From F1-60-MAGs027 sp044344715 (GTDB lineage Bacteria > Actinomycetota > Acidimicrobiia > Acidimicrobiales > Ilumatobacteraceae), in the NCBI GenBank assembly GCA_044344715.1, contig JBIJCI010000066.1, positions 1 through 7,316 on the forward strand: a DNA stretch of 7,316 bases, in the 5' to 3' direction. A program made the position numbers and the translations under genes. Numbering within the stretch: the stretch's first letter is position 1; each line of letters starts with the position of its first letter. A model generated the notes under the pieces. The model was not told where the DNA came from. It worked only from the letters and a program-made list of their open reading frames with translations, and searched no databases. Of the stretch, positions 1 to 5,954 are shown piece by piece.

Positions 1-292
1 CCGAAAGTCCCTGGCCAAGGCTGGTCTAACGGCGGATGATGTGTCGCTCTGCGTGCCCCACCAGGCCAACCTACGCATCATCGACGCTGCCTGCAGACAA
101 CTCGGGATCCCGATCGAACGAACCGCGGTGGTCCTGCAAGAGACGGGGAATACGTCCTCGGCGTCGATTCCCTTGGCGCTGTTCGACGCGGCCGACCGCG
201 GACGCGTCCATGACGGCGACATCGTCCTCCTCGTAGGTTTCGGGGCGGGAATGACGGCCGCAAGTGCCGTCATCGAATGGAGGTCGCCGTGA
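1..292 (+). CDS. fabH: Beta-ketoacyl-ACP synthase III (FabH), C-terminal part, 5'-truncated by window edge
   Basis: FabH condenses an acyl-CoA primer with malonyl-ACP to start type II fatty acid synthesis in the cytoplasm. The window holds the last 96 residues, read from base 2; the start and the catalytic Cys lie upstream. Two of the three catalytic residues are visible. The His is in the VPHQAN motif (residue 20 of the fragment) and the Asn is in GNTSSASIP (residue 50). Their 30-residue spacing matches His244/Asn274 of the E. coli enzyme. The C-terminus has the family's glycine-rich end, VGFGAGMTAASAVIEW. The stop TGA overlaps the GTG start of fabG, so the two are translationally coupled. 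A FabH-like synthase of secondary metabolism is possible from this fragment alone, but the fabG-acpP-fabF neighbourhood favours the housekeeping enzyme. Confidence 0.93.
   Translation, partial: RKSLAKAGLTADDVSLCVPHQANLRIIDAACRQLGIPIERTAVVLQETGNTSSASIPLALFDAADRGRVHDGDIVLLVGFGAGMTAASAVIEWRSP
279..283 (+). promoter_or_regulatory. Ribosome binding site that decides the fabG start
   Basis: GGAGG lies inside the last codons of fabH, five bases before a GTG at 289. This favours GTG 289 over the in-frame ATG at 277. That ATG overlaps the GGAGG itself and would add four residues not expected in the family. Confidence 0.7.
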
Positions 293-993
293 GTCGCGTC
301 GTGCTCGTTACGGGAGGGAGCCGGGGCATCGGTCTCGCGACGGCCCGACGATTCGCTGCTCTCGGTGACAGGGTGGCCGTCACCTACAACACCACACCGC
401 CTCCCGACGAGTTCCTGGCCGTGCGCTGTGACGTGACCCGCCAAGAAGACGTCGACCGCACATTCGATGAAGTCGAGGGTTCGCTCGGCCCGGTGGAGGT
501 ACTGGTATCGAACGCCGGCATCACCAGGGACACGCTCCTCCTCCGGATGAAGGAGACCGACTTCACCGACGTCCTCGATGCCAATCTCACCGGTGCGTTT
601 CGCGTGTGCAAGCGGGCCACACAGTCGATGCTGCGCGCGCGACGCGGCAGGATGATCCTCGTCTCGAGCGTGGTCGGTCTGCTCGGTCAGGCTGGCCAGG
701 CGAACTACGCAGCGTCGAAGGCTGGTCTCGTCGGTCTTGCGAGATCCCTCGCTCGAGAACTCGGAAGTCGTGGCATCACGGTCAACGTGGTTGCTCCCGG
801 ACCGGTTGATACCGACATGACCCGAACGTTGGGAGAAGAGAAGCTCGCGGCAATCTCCGGTCTCGTTCCATTGGGCCGGGTCGCCACGGCCGATGAAATC
901 GCAGGAGTCATTGCCTTCCTCGCATCGTCCGATGCCGCCTACGTTACGGGGGCCGTGATCCCCGTGGACGGTGGTCTGGGGATGGGTCACTGA
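289..993 (+). CDS. fabG: 3-oxoacyl-ACP reductase (FabG / MabA-like SDR)
   Basis: NADPH-dependent reductase of the short-chain dehydrogenase family; it reduces 3-ketoacyl-ACP to 3-hydroxyacyl-ACP in the elongation cycle. From the GTG start it has 234 residues. The cofactor loop TGGSRGIG is at 8-15, and the NAG motif is at 75-77. The catalytic tetrad is Asn99, Ser127, Tyr140 and Lys144 (YAASK). The C-terminus ends VIPVDGGLGMGH, nearly the ending I recall for mycobacterial MabA (FabG1). The segment after the second strand is short, as in MabA, and lacks the longer helix-loop of E. coli FabG. The start is set by GGAGG at 279-283; GTG 289 shares four bases with the fabH stop. An ATG at 277 is an alternative start. 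Position between fabH and acpP supports a primary fatty acid role over a generic SDR. Confidence 0.95.
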   Translation: MSRVVLVTGGSRGIGLATARRFAALGDRVAVTYNTTPPPDEFLAVRCDVTRQEDVDRTFDEVEGSLGPVEVLVSNAGITRDTLLLRMKETDFTDVLDANLTGAFRVCKRATQSMLRARRGRMILVSSVVGLLGQAGQANYAASKAGLVGLARSLARELGSRGITVNVVAPGPVDTDMTRTLGEEKLAAISGLVPLGRVATADEIAGVIAFLASSDAAYVTGAVIPVDGGLGMGH

Positions 994-1010
994 CGAGTAG
1001 GCTGACCAGA

Positions 1011-1017
1011 GAGGAGG
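1011..1017 (+). promoter_or_regulatory. Strong ribosome binding site of acpP
   Basis: GAGGAGG ends five bases before the GTG at 1023, in the 29-base gap after fabG. It is the longest Shine-Dalgarno match I see in the window. That would suit the high demand for acyl carrier protein relative to the enzymes around it (inference). Confidence 0.75.
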
Positions 1018-1022
1018 CAGTC

Positions 1023-1262
1023 GTGAGCCAGGAAATCTTCGATCGTTTCACCCAGTGCGCTGTCAAGATGCTGTCGGTGGATGCAGCCAAGGTCACCCGT
1101 GAGGCGCGATTCAAGGAGGATCTCGAGGCCGACAGCCTCGATCTCGTCGAGTTCGTCATGGAGTTGGAGAGCGAGTTCGGCATCGAGGTGCCCGAGCAGG
1201 AGCTCGAGGGCATCACCACCGTCGGTCAGGCCTTCGATCTCATCGCAGCCAAGGCGAAGTAA
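1023..1262 (+). CDS. acpP: Acyl carrier protein
   Basis: Small acidic carrier protein of 79 residues, the usual ACP length. It holds the growing acyl chain as a thioester on a 4'-phosphopantetheine arm. The attachment site is Ser38 in the ADSLDLVE motif at the start of helix II. After it come the acidic recognition helix (VMELESEFGIEVPEQE) and the ITTVGQAFDLI segment typical of bacterial ACPs. The sequence is rich in Glu and Asp. It starts with GTG behind a GAGGAGG ribosome binding site. It sits between the reductase and the elongating synthase that use it, so it is the fatty acid ACP and not a polyketide or peptide carrier. Confidence 0.96.
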   Translation: MSQEIFDRFTQCAVKMLSVDAAKVTREARFKEDLEADSLDLVEFVMELESEFGIEVPEQELEGITTVGQAFDLIAAKAK

Positions 1263-1270
1263 CGCTCCCG

Positions 1271-2455
1271 ATGCAGGGAGCCGGTTATCGAGTTGCCGTT
1301 ACCGGCTACGGGGTCGTTGCTCCCTGTGGTGTGGGTAAGCAGGCGTTCTGGAACGGACTGCTGGGCCCGGGCGTCGTCGGAGCCAAGACCGTCGAGCTGG
1401 CCGATTGGGACCCGCTCCCCTTCTTTGCGAATCCGAAGGAGGCCCGTCGTGCGGACCGGGTGGAGCAGTTTGCGCTTGCAGCCGCAGCCGAAGCATTCGC
1501 CCAGTCCGGCGAGCTGCCGTACGACCGCAACAGGATCGGCAGCATTTTCGGAACGGGAATCGGAGGTCTTCGCACCCTCGAGGAACAGGTCATCGTTCGT
1601 GTGGAGAAGGGCGAACGACGGGTGTCACCGTTCCTCGTTCCGATGATGATGGCCAACGCCTGTGGTGCGGCAATCTCGATGCGCTACACCCTGCGGGGTC
1701 CTGCCGAAACGATTTGTACGGCGTGTGCCGCCGCGACCCACGCCATCGGGTACGCCGCACGCCTCATCGCATGGGGTCGTTGTGATGCGGTCGTCACCGG
1801 TGGTGCCGAGTCGGCCGCAACCATCACGGCCGTCGCCGGTTTCGCCAATATGACCGCCCTCTCCACGACGGGGTGCAGCAAGCCGTTCGATTCAACACGC
1901 GAGGGCTTCGTTTTCGGCGAGGGTGCCGCCGTCTTCGTACTGGAGCGCTGGGACCATGCCGTCGCCCGGGGGGCCACCATCCTCGGAGAGATTCTCGGCG
2001 CGGCAAGCAATGCCGATGCACACCACATCACCGCGCCGTCGCCCGGTGGTGTCGGAGCAACCGCCTGTATGCAGTTGGCGCTCGACGACGCAGGCCTCGC
2101 CCCACGCGACATCAAACAAGTGAACGCCCACGGTACATCGACTCCGCTCAACGACCAGGCGGAATCGGATGCCGTAGTTGCGTTGTTCGGCCGACCGACA
2201 CCCCCGGTTACCTCGATCAAGGGAGTGACCGGGCATCCCCTCGGTGCTGCCGGTGCGCTCGAAGCGGCGGCGGTGTTGTTGTCGTTCGAACACTCCCTGA
2301 TCCCACCCACTGCGAACACGGCCGAGCTCGGTGCCGACATTCATTGCGATGTGGTCATAGGTGGGCCGCGTCGATGGACCCCCGGCCCGACGATCTCGAA
2401 CAACTTCGGTTTCGGTGGACACAACGGATCGGTGATCATCTCCCCAGCGTCCTAG
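1271..2455 (+). CDS. fabF: Beta-ketoacyl-ACP synthase II (FabF / KAS II)
   Basis: Elongating condensing enzyme that joins acyl-ACP with malonyl-ACP, releasing CO2. The thiolase-fold protein has 394 residues, slightly shorter than the roughly 410 usual for FabF or KasA. The nucleophile is Cys152 in the TACAAA motif. The catalytic histidines are His287 (NAHGTSTPLND) and His322, with Lys317 in the SIKGVTGHPLGAAGA motif. The C-terminal glycine-rich loop NNFGFGGHN is at 377-385. Cys-His-His order and the Lys-to-His spacing of five fit KAS I/II and exclude chain-length-factor proteins, which lack the Cys. ATG 1271 lies 8 bases after the acpP stop with no clear Shine-Dalgarno, so coupling to acpP is likely. 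The gene ends 14 bases from the convergent fabZ. Confidence 0.95.
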   Translation: MQGAGYRVAVTGYGVVAPCGVGKQAFWNGLLGPGVVGAKTVELADWDPLPFFANPKEARRADRVEQFALAAAAEAFAQSGELPYDRNRIGSIFGTGIGGLRTLEEQVIVRVEKGERRVSPFLVPMMMANACGAAISMRYTLRGPAETICTACAAATHAIGYAARLIAWGRCDAVVTGGAESAATITAVAGFANMTALSTTGCSKPFDSTREGFVFGEGAAVFVLERWDHAVARGATILGEILGAASNADAHHITAPSPGGVGATACMQLALDDAGLAPRDIKQVNAHGTSTPLNDQAESDAVVALFGRPTPPVTSIKGVTGHPLGAAGALEAAAVLLSFEHSLIPPTANTAELGADIHCDVVIGGPRRWTPGPTISNNFGFGGHNGSVIISPAS

Positions 2456-2469
2456 GTGGACGAGTCGGC
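2456..2469. other. 14-base convergent junction between fabF and fabZ stop codons
   Basis: This is the only space between the two opposing operons. It holds no hairpin followed by a T-run on either strand, so I see no intrinsic terminator here or just beyond. Transcripts from each side probably run into the other's last gene, or are ended by Rho or by structure inside coding sequence (inference). Confidence 0.6.
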
Positions 2470-2898
2470 TCAGCGGTCGACGAGCACGAACATCAACTCG
2501 CATTCGCATGCGAGTTCGCCGTTCACCGCGGCAGTACCCGCACCCTTGCCAGCGCGTGCGCTCATCCGTCCGATTTCGACGGTGATGGTCAACTCGTCGC
2601 CGGGCAGTACCTGACGACGGAACCTCGCTGCATCGAGACCGCCGAACAACGGGAGCTTCGACTGCCGGGCCGGATCGGACAACAACGCGTAAGCCCCGAC
2701 CTGGGCGATCGCCTCGCACATCAACACACCTGGGAGCGTCGGCCGTCCCGGGAAGTGACCGGAGAAGAACCACTCATCGCCGCGCAGGGCCCAACGTCCG
2801 ACTGCCCTGCTTCCGACGACGAGCTCATCGATGACGTCCACGAAGAGGAACGGCGCCCGGTGCGGGAGGATGCTGGAAGGGATCGGCAGGTCGTTCAC
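2470..2898 (-). CDS. fabZ: 3-hydroxyacyl-ACP dehydratase (FabZ)
   Basis: Hot-dog-fold dehydratase that removes water from 3-hydroxyacyl-ACP to give trans-2-enoyl-ACP. From GTG 2898 it has 142 residues, a normal FabZ length. The N-terminal LPHRAPFLFVD motif is at 11-21. The signature GHFPGRPTLPGVLMCEAIAQ follows, with catalytic His48 and Glu62. FabZ normally has Glu here and FabA has Asp, so this is FabZ. The GTG start overlaps the bcp stop by four bases (GTGA). GGAGG at 2909-2913 precedes it by ten bases, which supports this start over the long upstream extension of the open frame. It is the last gene of the glyS-trp-bcp series and faces the other fatty acid genes. No HadA/HadB-like pair, as used by mycobacteria, is present here. 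Confidence 0.93.
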   Translation of the reverse strand: MNDLPIPSSILPHRAPFLFVDVIDELVVGSRAVGRWALRGDEWFFSGHFPGRPTLPGVLMCEAIAQVGAYALLSDPARQSKLPLFGGLDAARFRRQVLPGDELTITVEIGRMSARAGKGAGTAAVNGELACECELMFVLVDR

Positions 2899-3347
2899 GA
2901 CTGCAGCGCCTCCATGAACAACCTGAGTGTGTCCTTCGGCGAGACCTTGTACCACGCGTTGAGAATCCGGCCCTTGCCGTCGATGAGGAACGCCGAGCGC
3001 TCGATCCCCATGTATTGACGCCCGTACATCGACTTCTTCTTCCACACCTTGTATGCCTTCGCCACCGCGTGGTCCTCGTCGGCCAGGAGTGGAAAGCCGA
3101 GATCGTGCTTGGCGTCGAACGCGAGTTGTCGAGCCGGCGAATCGGGACTGATGCCGATGATTGCCGTCCGCCCGATCTCATCCCTGACCCCGCTGAGAAG
3201 GCACGACTGTTGCGTACAGCCGGGTGTGTCGGCCTTCGGATAGAAGTACACGAGCACCTTGCGTTTCGCGTAACTCCTGAGACTGTGCTTCCTGCCGTGT
3301 TGGTCGAGGAGAGTGAACACCGGAGCCTTGTCGCCTGGTTGGAGCAT
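2895..3347 (-). CDS. bcp: Thioredoxin-dependent peroxiredoxin, BCP/PrxQ type
   Basis: Thiol peroxidase that reduces hydrogen peroxide and organic hydroperoxides using thioredoxin, in the cytoplasm. It has 150 residues, close to E. coli Bcp. The N-terminal LQPGDKAPVFTL is the usual AhpC/TSA opening. The peroxidatic Cys44 is in DTPGCTQQSC and the resolving Cys49 is five residues later, the atypical 2-Cys arrangement of PrxQ. The YFYPKADTPGC, GISPD, FPLLAD and R-x-x-FLID segments all match the family. There is no signal peptide or membrane segment. ATG 3347 comes nine bases after the trpA stop with only a weak AGG in front. It overlaps fabZ by four bases. Why a peroxiredoxin follows trpA is unclear; it may simply be a passenger of the operon. 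Confidence 0.94.
   Translation of the reverse strand: MLQPGDKAPVFTLLDQHGRKHSLRSYAKRKVLVYFYPKADTPGCTQQSCLLSGVRDEIGRTAIIGISPDSPARQLAFDAKHDLGFPLLADEDHAVAKAYKVWKKKSMYGRQYMGIERSAFLIDGKGRILNAWYKVSPKDTLRLFMEALQS
2909..2913 (-). promoter_or_regulatory. Ribosome binding site of fabZ
   Basis: On the minus strand GGAGG lies within the end of bcp, ten bases before the fabZ GTG at 2898. The spacing is a little long. Together with the four-base stop/start overlap it supports GTG 2898 as the start. Confidence 0.5.
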
Positions 3348-3356
3348 GCGACGAAC

Positions 3357-4139
3357 CTATCGCTCGGGCGAATCGATGGCGCGACGAACCTCTCCCACGA
3401 AACGTCCGACCGATTCGACACCCTCGTCGAGGAGCCTGCGCATGATGGCCGCTCCCTGTATGACCCCATCGGCGACGGTACACGCCTCGCGCGCTTGTCG
3501 CGCATCCGAGACGCCGACACCAACGAGGACGGGTAGCTGAGTAAGGGGCTTCACCCGACCGGCAATCGTCAGGGCGCTGGCAGCCAGTGCGTCCCGTTCA
3601 CCCGTTACACCGAGGAGACCGACCGCGTAGACGAAGCCCCTCGCTCGTTCGACGATTCTTCGCAGGCGCGCGTCGTTCGCCGTCGGCGCGGCGAGCATCA
3701 CGGTCGCAACACCCGCGCGATCCGCCGCGGCACACCACGGCGGAGCCTCCTCGAGGGGCAAGTCGGGAACGATCACCCCGGTCACTCCGGCATCGGCGAC
3801 AAGCGAGGCGAATCGTTCGTGACCCGTGCGGAACACGGTGTTGTAGTAGCACATCACAACGATCGGGATTCCGACATCGAGACTGCGAATGTCGTCGAGG
3901 ATCGAATTGGTGGTAGCACCGTTTCGAAGTGCCAGGGCCGATGCGCGCTGAATGACGGGGCCGTCCATGACGGGATCAGAGAACGGGATCCCGATCTCCA
4001 CCGCGTCCGCACCGTTCGCAGCAACCGCGCGAACGGCATCCATCCATCCCGGAACGTGCCCGGTGATGTACGGCACCAACAATTTGCGACCGCCGTCACG
4101 GAGTTCCCGAAAACGGTCGTCGAGACGCACCGGGGACAT
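3357..4139 (-). CDS. trpA: Tryptophan synthase alpha subunit
   Basis: The alpha subunit cleaves indole-3-glycerol phosphate to indole and glyceraldehyde 3-phosphate, and passes indole through a tunnel to TrpB. It has 260 residues, a usual length for this TIM barrel. The signature VEIGIPFSDPVMDGPVIQ carries both catalytic acids, Glu48 and Asp59 (Glu49 and Asp60 in Salmonella). Further family marks are the YITGHVPG opening strand, the MCYYNTVFRTG segment and GVIVPDLPLEE. The phosphate-binding glycines are in the LLGVTGER and VGVGVSDARQ stretches. ATG 4139 is nine bases after the trpB stop. A GTG three codons downstream is a possible alternative, since neither has a strong Shine-Dalgarno. Adjacent trpB supports a complete alpha2-beta2 synthase. 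Confidence 0.97.
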   Translation of the reverse strand: MSPVRLDDRFRELRDGGRKLLVPYITGHVPGWMDAVRAVAANGADAVEIGIPFSDPVMDGPVIQRASALALRNGATTNSILDDIRSLDVGIPIVVMCYYNTVFRTGHERFASLVADAGVTGVIVPDLPLEEAPPWCAAADRAGVATVMLAAPTANDARLRRIVERARGFVYAVGLLGVTGERDALAASALTIAGRVKPLTQLPVLVGVGVSDARQAREACTVADGVIQGAAIMRRLLDEGVESVGRFVGEVRRAIDSPER

Positions 4140-4148
4140 CGCAGAACT

Positions 4149-5348
4149 TCAGCGGGGGGTGTTCGGCGTGTCGCCGAGGACCGACATCATCTGCGCGACA
4201 TCCTTGTCACCGCGACCCGACAGGTTCATGAGCACCGTCTTCCCCTGGATGCGCGGCGCTTCGCGGGCGATCCAGGCCACGACGTGCGCACACTCGAGGG
4301 CAGGGATGATGCCTTCGGTACGCGCAAGGAGCTGGAACCCCCCGACGACCTCGGCATCGGTGACGTTCGGATACTCCGCCCTGCCGATCGACGCAAGATA
4401 CGAATGCTCGGGCCCGACGCCCGGGTAGTCGAGGCCCGCGGAGATCGAATGGGCCTCCTGGACCTGTCCGTCCTCGTCTTGCATGAGGAAACTCTTCATG
4501 CCGTGCACGACGCCGGGAACCCCCCTCCCGACCGCTGCACCGCCGGCAGGCTCGACACCGACCAATCTGGCGGCCGTATCGACGAAACCGCTGAATATTC
4601 CGATGGCATTCGAACCACCGCCGACACAGGCTGCCACGATGTCGGGATCCGAGCCGGTGAGCTCCCGAACCTGGACTCGTGCCTCATCACCGATGATGCT
4701 CTGGAATTGGCGGACCATGAACGGATACGGATGGGGGCCCATCACGGATCCGATGCAGTAGTACGAGTGTTCGACCGATGCCACCCAGTCACGCATCGCC
4801 TCGTTGACGGCGTCCTTCAGCGTTCGGCTACCCGACTGGGCCGCTTCCACTTCTGCTCCGAGGAGGCGCATCCGGAAGACGTTGAGTGACTGTCGCTCCA
4901 CGTCAACCGCGCCCATGTACACCTTGCAGGTCAGCCCGAGCAGCGCCGCCGCCGTTGCGGATGCCACGCCGTGCTGACCGGCGCCTGTTTCGGCGATGAA
5001 ACGAGTCTTTCCCATGCGACGGGCGAGCAATGCCTGGCCGAGCACGTTGTTGATCTTGTGGGATCCGGTGTGGTTGAGGTCCTCACGCTTGAGAATCAAT
5101 CGGATTCCGAGACGGCGCGAGAGATTGTGGCATTCGGTCAGGATCGAGGGCCGACCTGCATACTCGACCTGCAACCGCCGCAGTTCACCTCGGAATTCGG
5201 CGTCGTTCCATGCCTCGTTGAATGCGCGCTCCAGTTCCTGGCACGCAGGTACGAGAGTTTCCGGAACGAACCGACCCCCGAATTCGCCGAATCTGCCCTC
5301 GGCGGATGGTGCGGCGAGACGACTCACCGTTTCACTGTACAAGTTCAT
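4149..5348 (-). CDS. trpB: Tryptophan synthase beta subunit
   Basis: The PLP-dependent beta subunit condenses indole with serine to tryptophan. From ATG 5348 it has 399 residues, the normal length. The N-terminal GRFGEFGGRFVPETL motif, at about 18-32, marks the TrpB1 type that pairs with TrpA. The PLP Schiff-base lysine is Lys98 in HTGSHKINNVLGQ. The catalytic Glu is in ETGAGQHG, the PLP phosphate loop is CVGGGSNAIG, and SGRGDKD near the C-terminus binds the pyridine nitrogen. The open frame extends 43 codons further upstream into trpF, but that extension is arginine-rich and unlike TrpB, so I rejected it. The chosen start overlaps the trpF 3' end by 17 bases with no clear Shine-Dalgarno, which implies translational coupling. 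Confidence 0.96.
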   Translation of the reverse strand: MNLYSETVSRLAAPSAEGRFGEFGGRFVPETLVPACQELERAFNEAWNDAEFRGELRRLQVEYAGRPSILTECHNLSRRLGIRLILKREDLNHTGSHKINNVLGQALLARRMGKTRFIAETGAGQHGVASATAAALLGLTCKVYMGAVDVERQSLNVFRMRLLGAEVEAAQSGSRTLKDAVNEAMRDWVASVEHSYYCIGSVMGPHPYPFMVRQFQSIIGDEARVQVRELTGSDPDIVAACVGGGSNAIGIFSGFVDTAARLVGVEPAGGAAVGRGVPGVVHGMKSFLMQDEDGQVQEAHSISAGLDYPGVGPEHSYLASIGRAEYPNVTDAEVVGGFQLLARTEGIIPALECAHVVAWIAREAPRIQGKTVLMNLSGRGDKDVAQMMSVLGDTPNTPR

Positions 5349-5949
5349 CGAACGCGAGCAGGGCGTTCTGTACGAACCGGCGAACCTTCGTCGCATCCTT
5401 GCGGCCCGGTTCACGCTCCACCCCGCTACTGACATCGACTCCGAACGGATGAAGCGTCGAAATCGCCAGGGACACATTTTCCGGTGTCAGCCCACCAGAC
5501 ATCACGTAGCGCGGACCCTTCGGCATCCGCTCAATCAGCGACCAGTCGTAGGTTCGTCCCGATCCCGGAGTTTCGGAGTCGACGAGAATCAGGTCGGTTC
5601 GGTAGCGGTCGCACTGATCGGCTTCGTTCGAACCCGCCACGACCGCCTTCATGACCCAGCCGATTTCCGCGATCGTCTGATCCACCTCGGCCACCGTCTC
5701 CCGGCCGTGCAGCTGTGCCCCGCGAAGACCCGCCTCCCTGACGATTCGTGCAATGGTTCGGGGATCGTGGTTGCGAAACACGCCGATCGTCAGGATCCCA
5801 GGGGGCAGTCGCTTGACGATGTCCGCCGCCCTGCCGACGGTGATCTGACGCTTGGAGGGAGCGAACACGAATCCGAGCGCATTGGCGCCCATCGCCACGC
5901 TCAGCAAGGCGTCCTCCTCGTTGGTGATGCCACAGATCTTGACGATCAT
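5332..5949 (-). CDS. trpF: Phosphoribosylanthranilate isomerase
   Basis: TrpF performs the Amadori rearrangement of N-(5-phosphoribosyl)anthranilate to CdRP, the substrate of TrpC. It has 205 residues, a standard monofunctional (beta/alpha)8 barrel. The catalytic general base is Cys6 in MIVKICGIT. The general acid is Asp124 in LILVDS, followed by PGSGRTYDW, a variant of the usual GGTGxxFDW. The phosphate-binding end has MSGGLTPENV and GVDVSSGVE. Both catalytic residues are present, so it should be active. It starts five bases after the trpC stop and runs 17 bases into trpB. The two catalytic positions and the KICGIT start separate it from HisA/PriA, which has two aspartates. Its presence matters because many actinobacteria lack trpF and use PriA. 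Confidence 0.96.
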   Translation of the reverse strand: MIVKICGITNEEDALLSVAMGANALGFVFAPSKRQITVGRAADIVKRLPPGILTIGVFRNHDPRTIARIVREAGLRGAQLHGRETVAEVDQTIAEIGWVMKAVVAGSNEADQCDRYRTDLILVDSETPGSGRTYDWSLIERMPKGPRYVMSGGLTPENVSLAISTLHPFGVDVSSGVEREPGRKDATKVRRFVQNALLAFDELVQ

Positions 5950-5954
5950 CCTGG

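Noticed and set aside
994..1022. Possible promoter or terminator in the 29-base fabG-acpP gap
   Set aside because: It is too short for a -35/-10 pair plus leader and mostly holds the acpP ribosome binding site; no hairpin is seen.
2445..2490. Possible bidirectional terminator at the convergent junction (short palindromes CCTAGG and GTCGAC, and a GCTC/GAGC pair)
   Set aside because: The stems are only four to six bases, imperfectly arranged, and have no following T-run on either strand.
1684..2773. Minus-strand frames of 218 and 293 codons antisense to fabF and fabZ
   Set aside because: They are complementary to fabF codons with strong FabF conservation, show no domains, and have skewed Arg/Ser/Ala composition.
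1873..3018. Long plus-strand open frame of 381 codons across the end of fabF and antisense to fabZ and bcp
   Set aside because: It overlaps three genes with clear catalytic motifs, is arginine-rich and low in complexity, and shows no family resemblance; typical of high-GC shadow frames.
2899..3045. 49-codon upstream extension of fabZ inside bcp
   Set aside because: FabZ homology begins right after GTG 2898, which has the stop/start overlap and a GGAGG upstream.
3819..4889. Plus-strand frame of 356 codons antisense to trpA and trpB
   Set aside because: It lies entirely opposite well-conserved trp genes and has no recognisable motif or ribosome binding site.
5349..5477. 43-codon N-terminal extension of trpB inside trpF
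   Set aside because: It would overlap trpF by nearly 150 bases, is arginine- and serine-rich, and precedes the normal TrpB N-terminus; ATG 5348 gives the family length.
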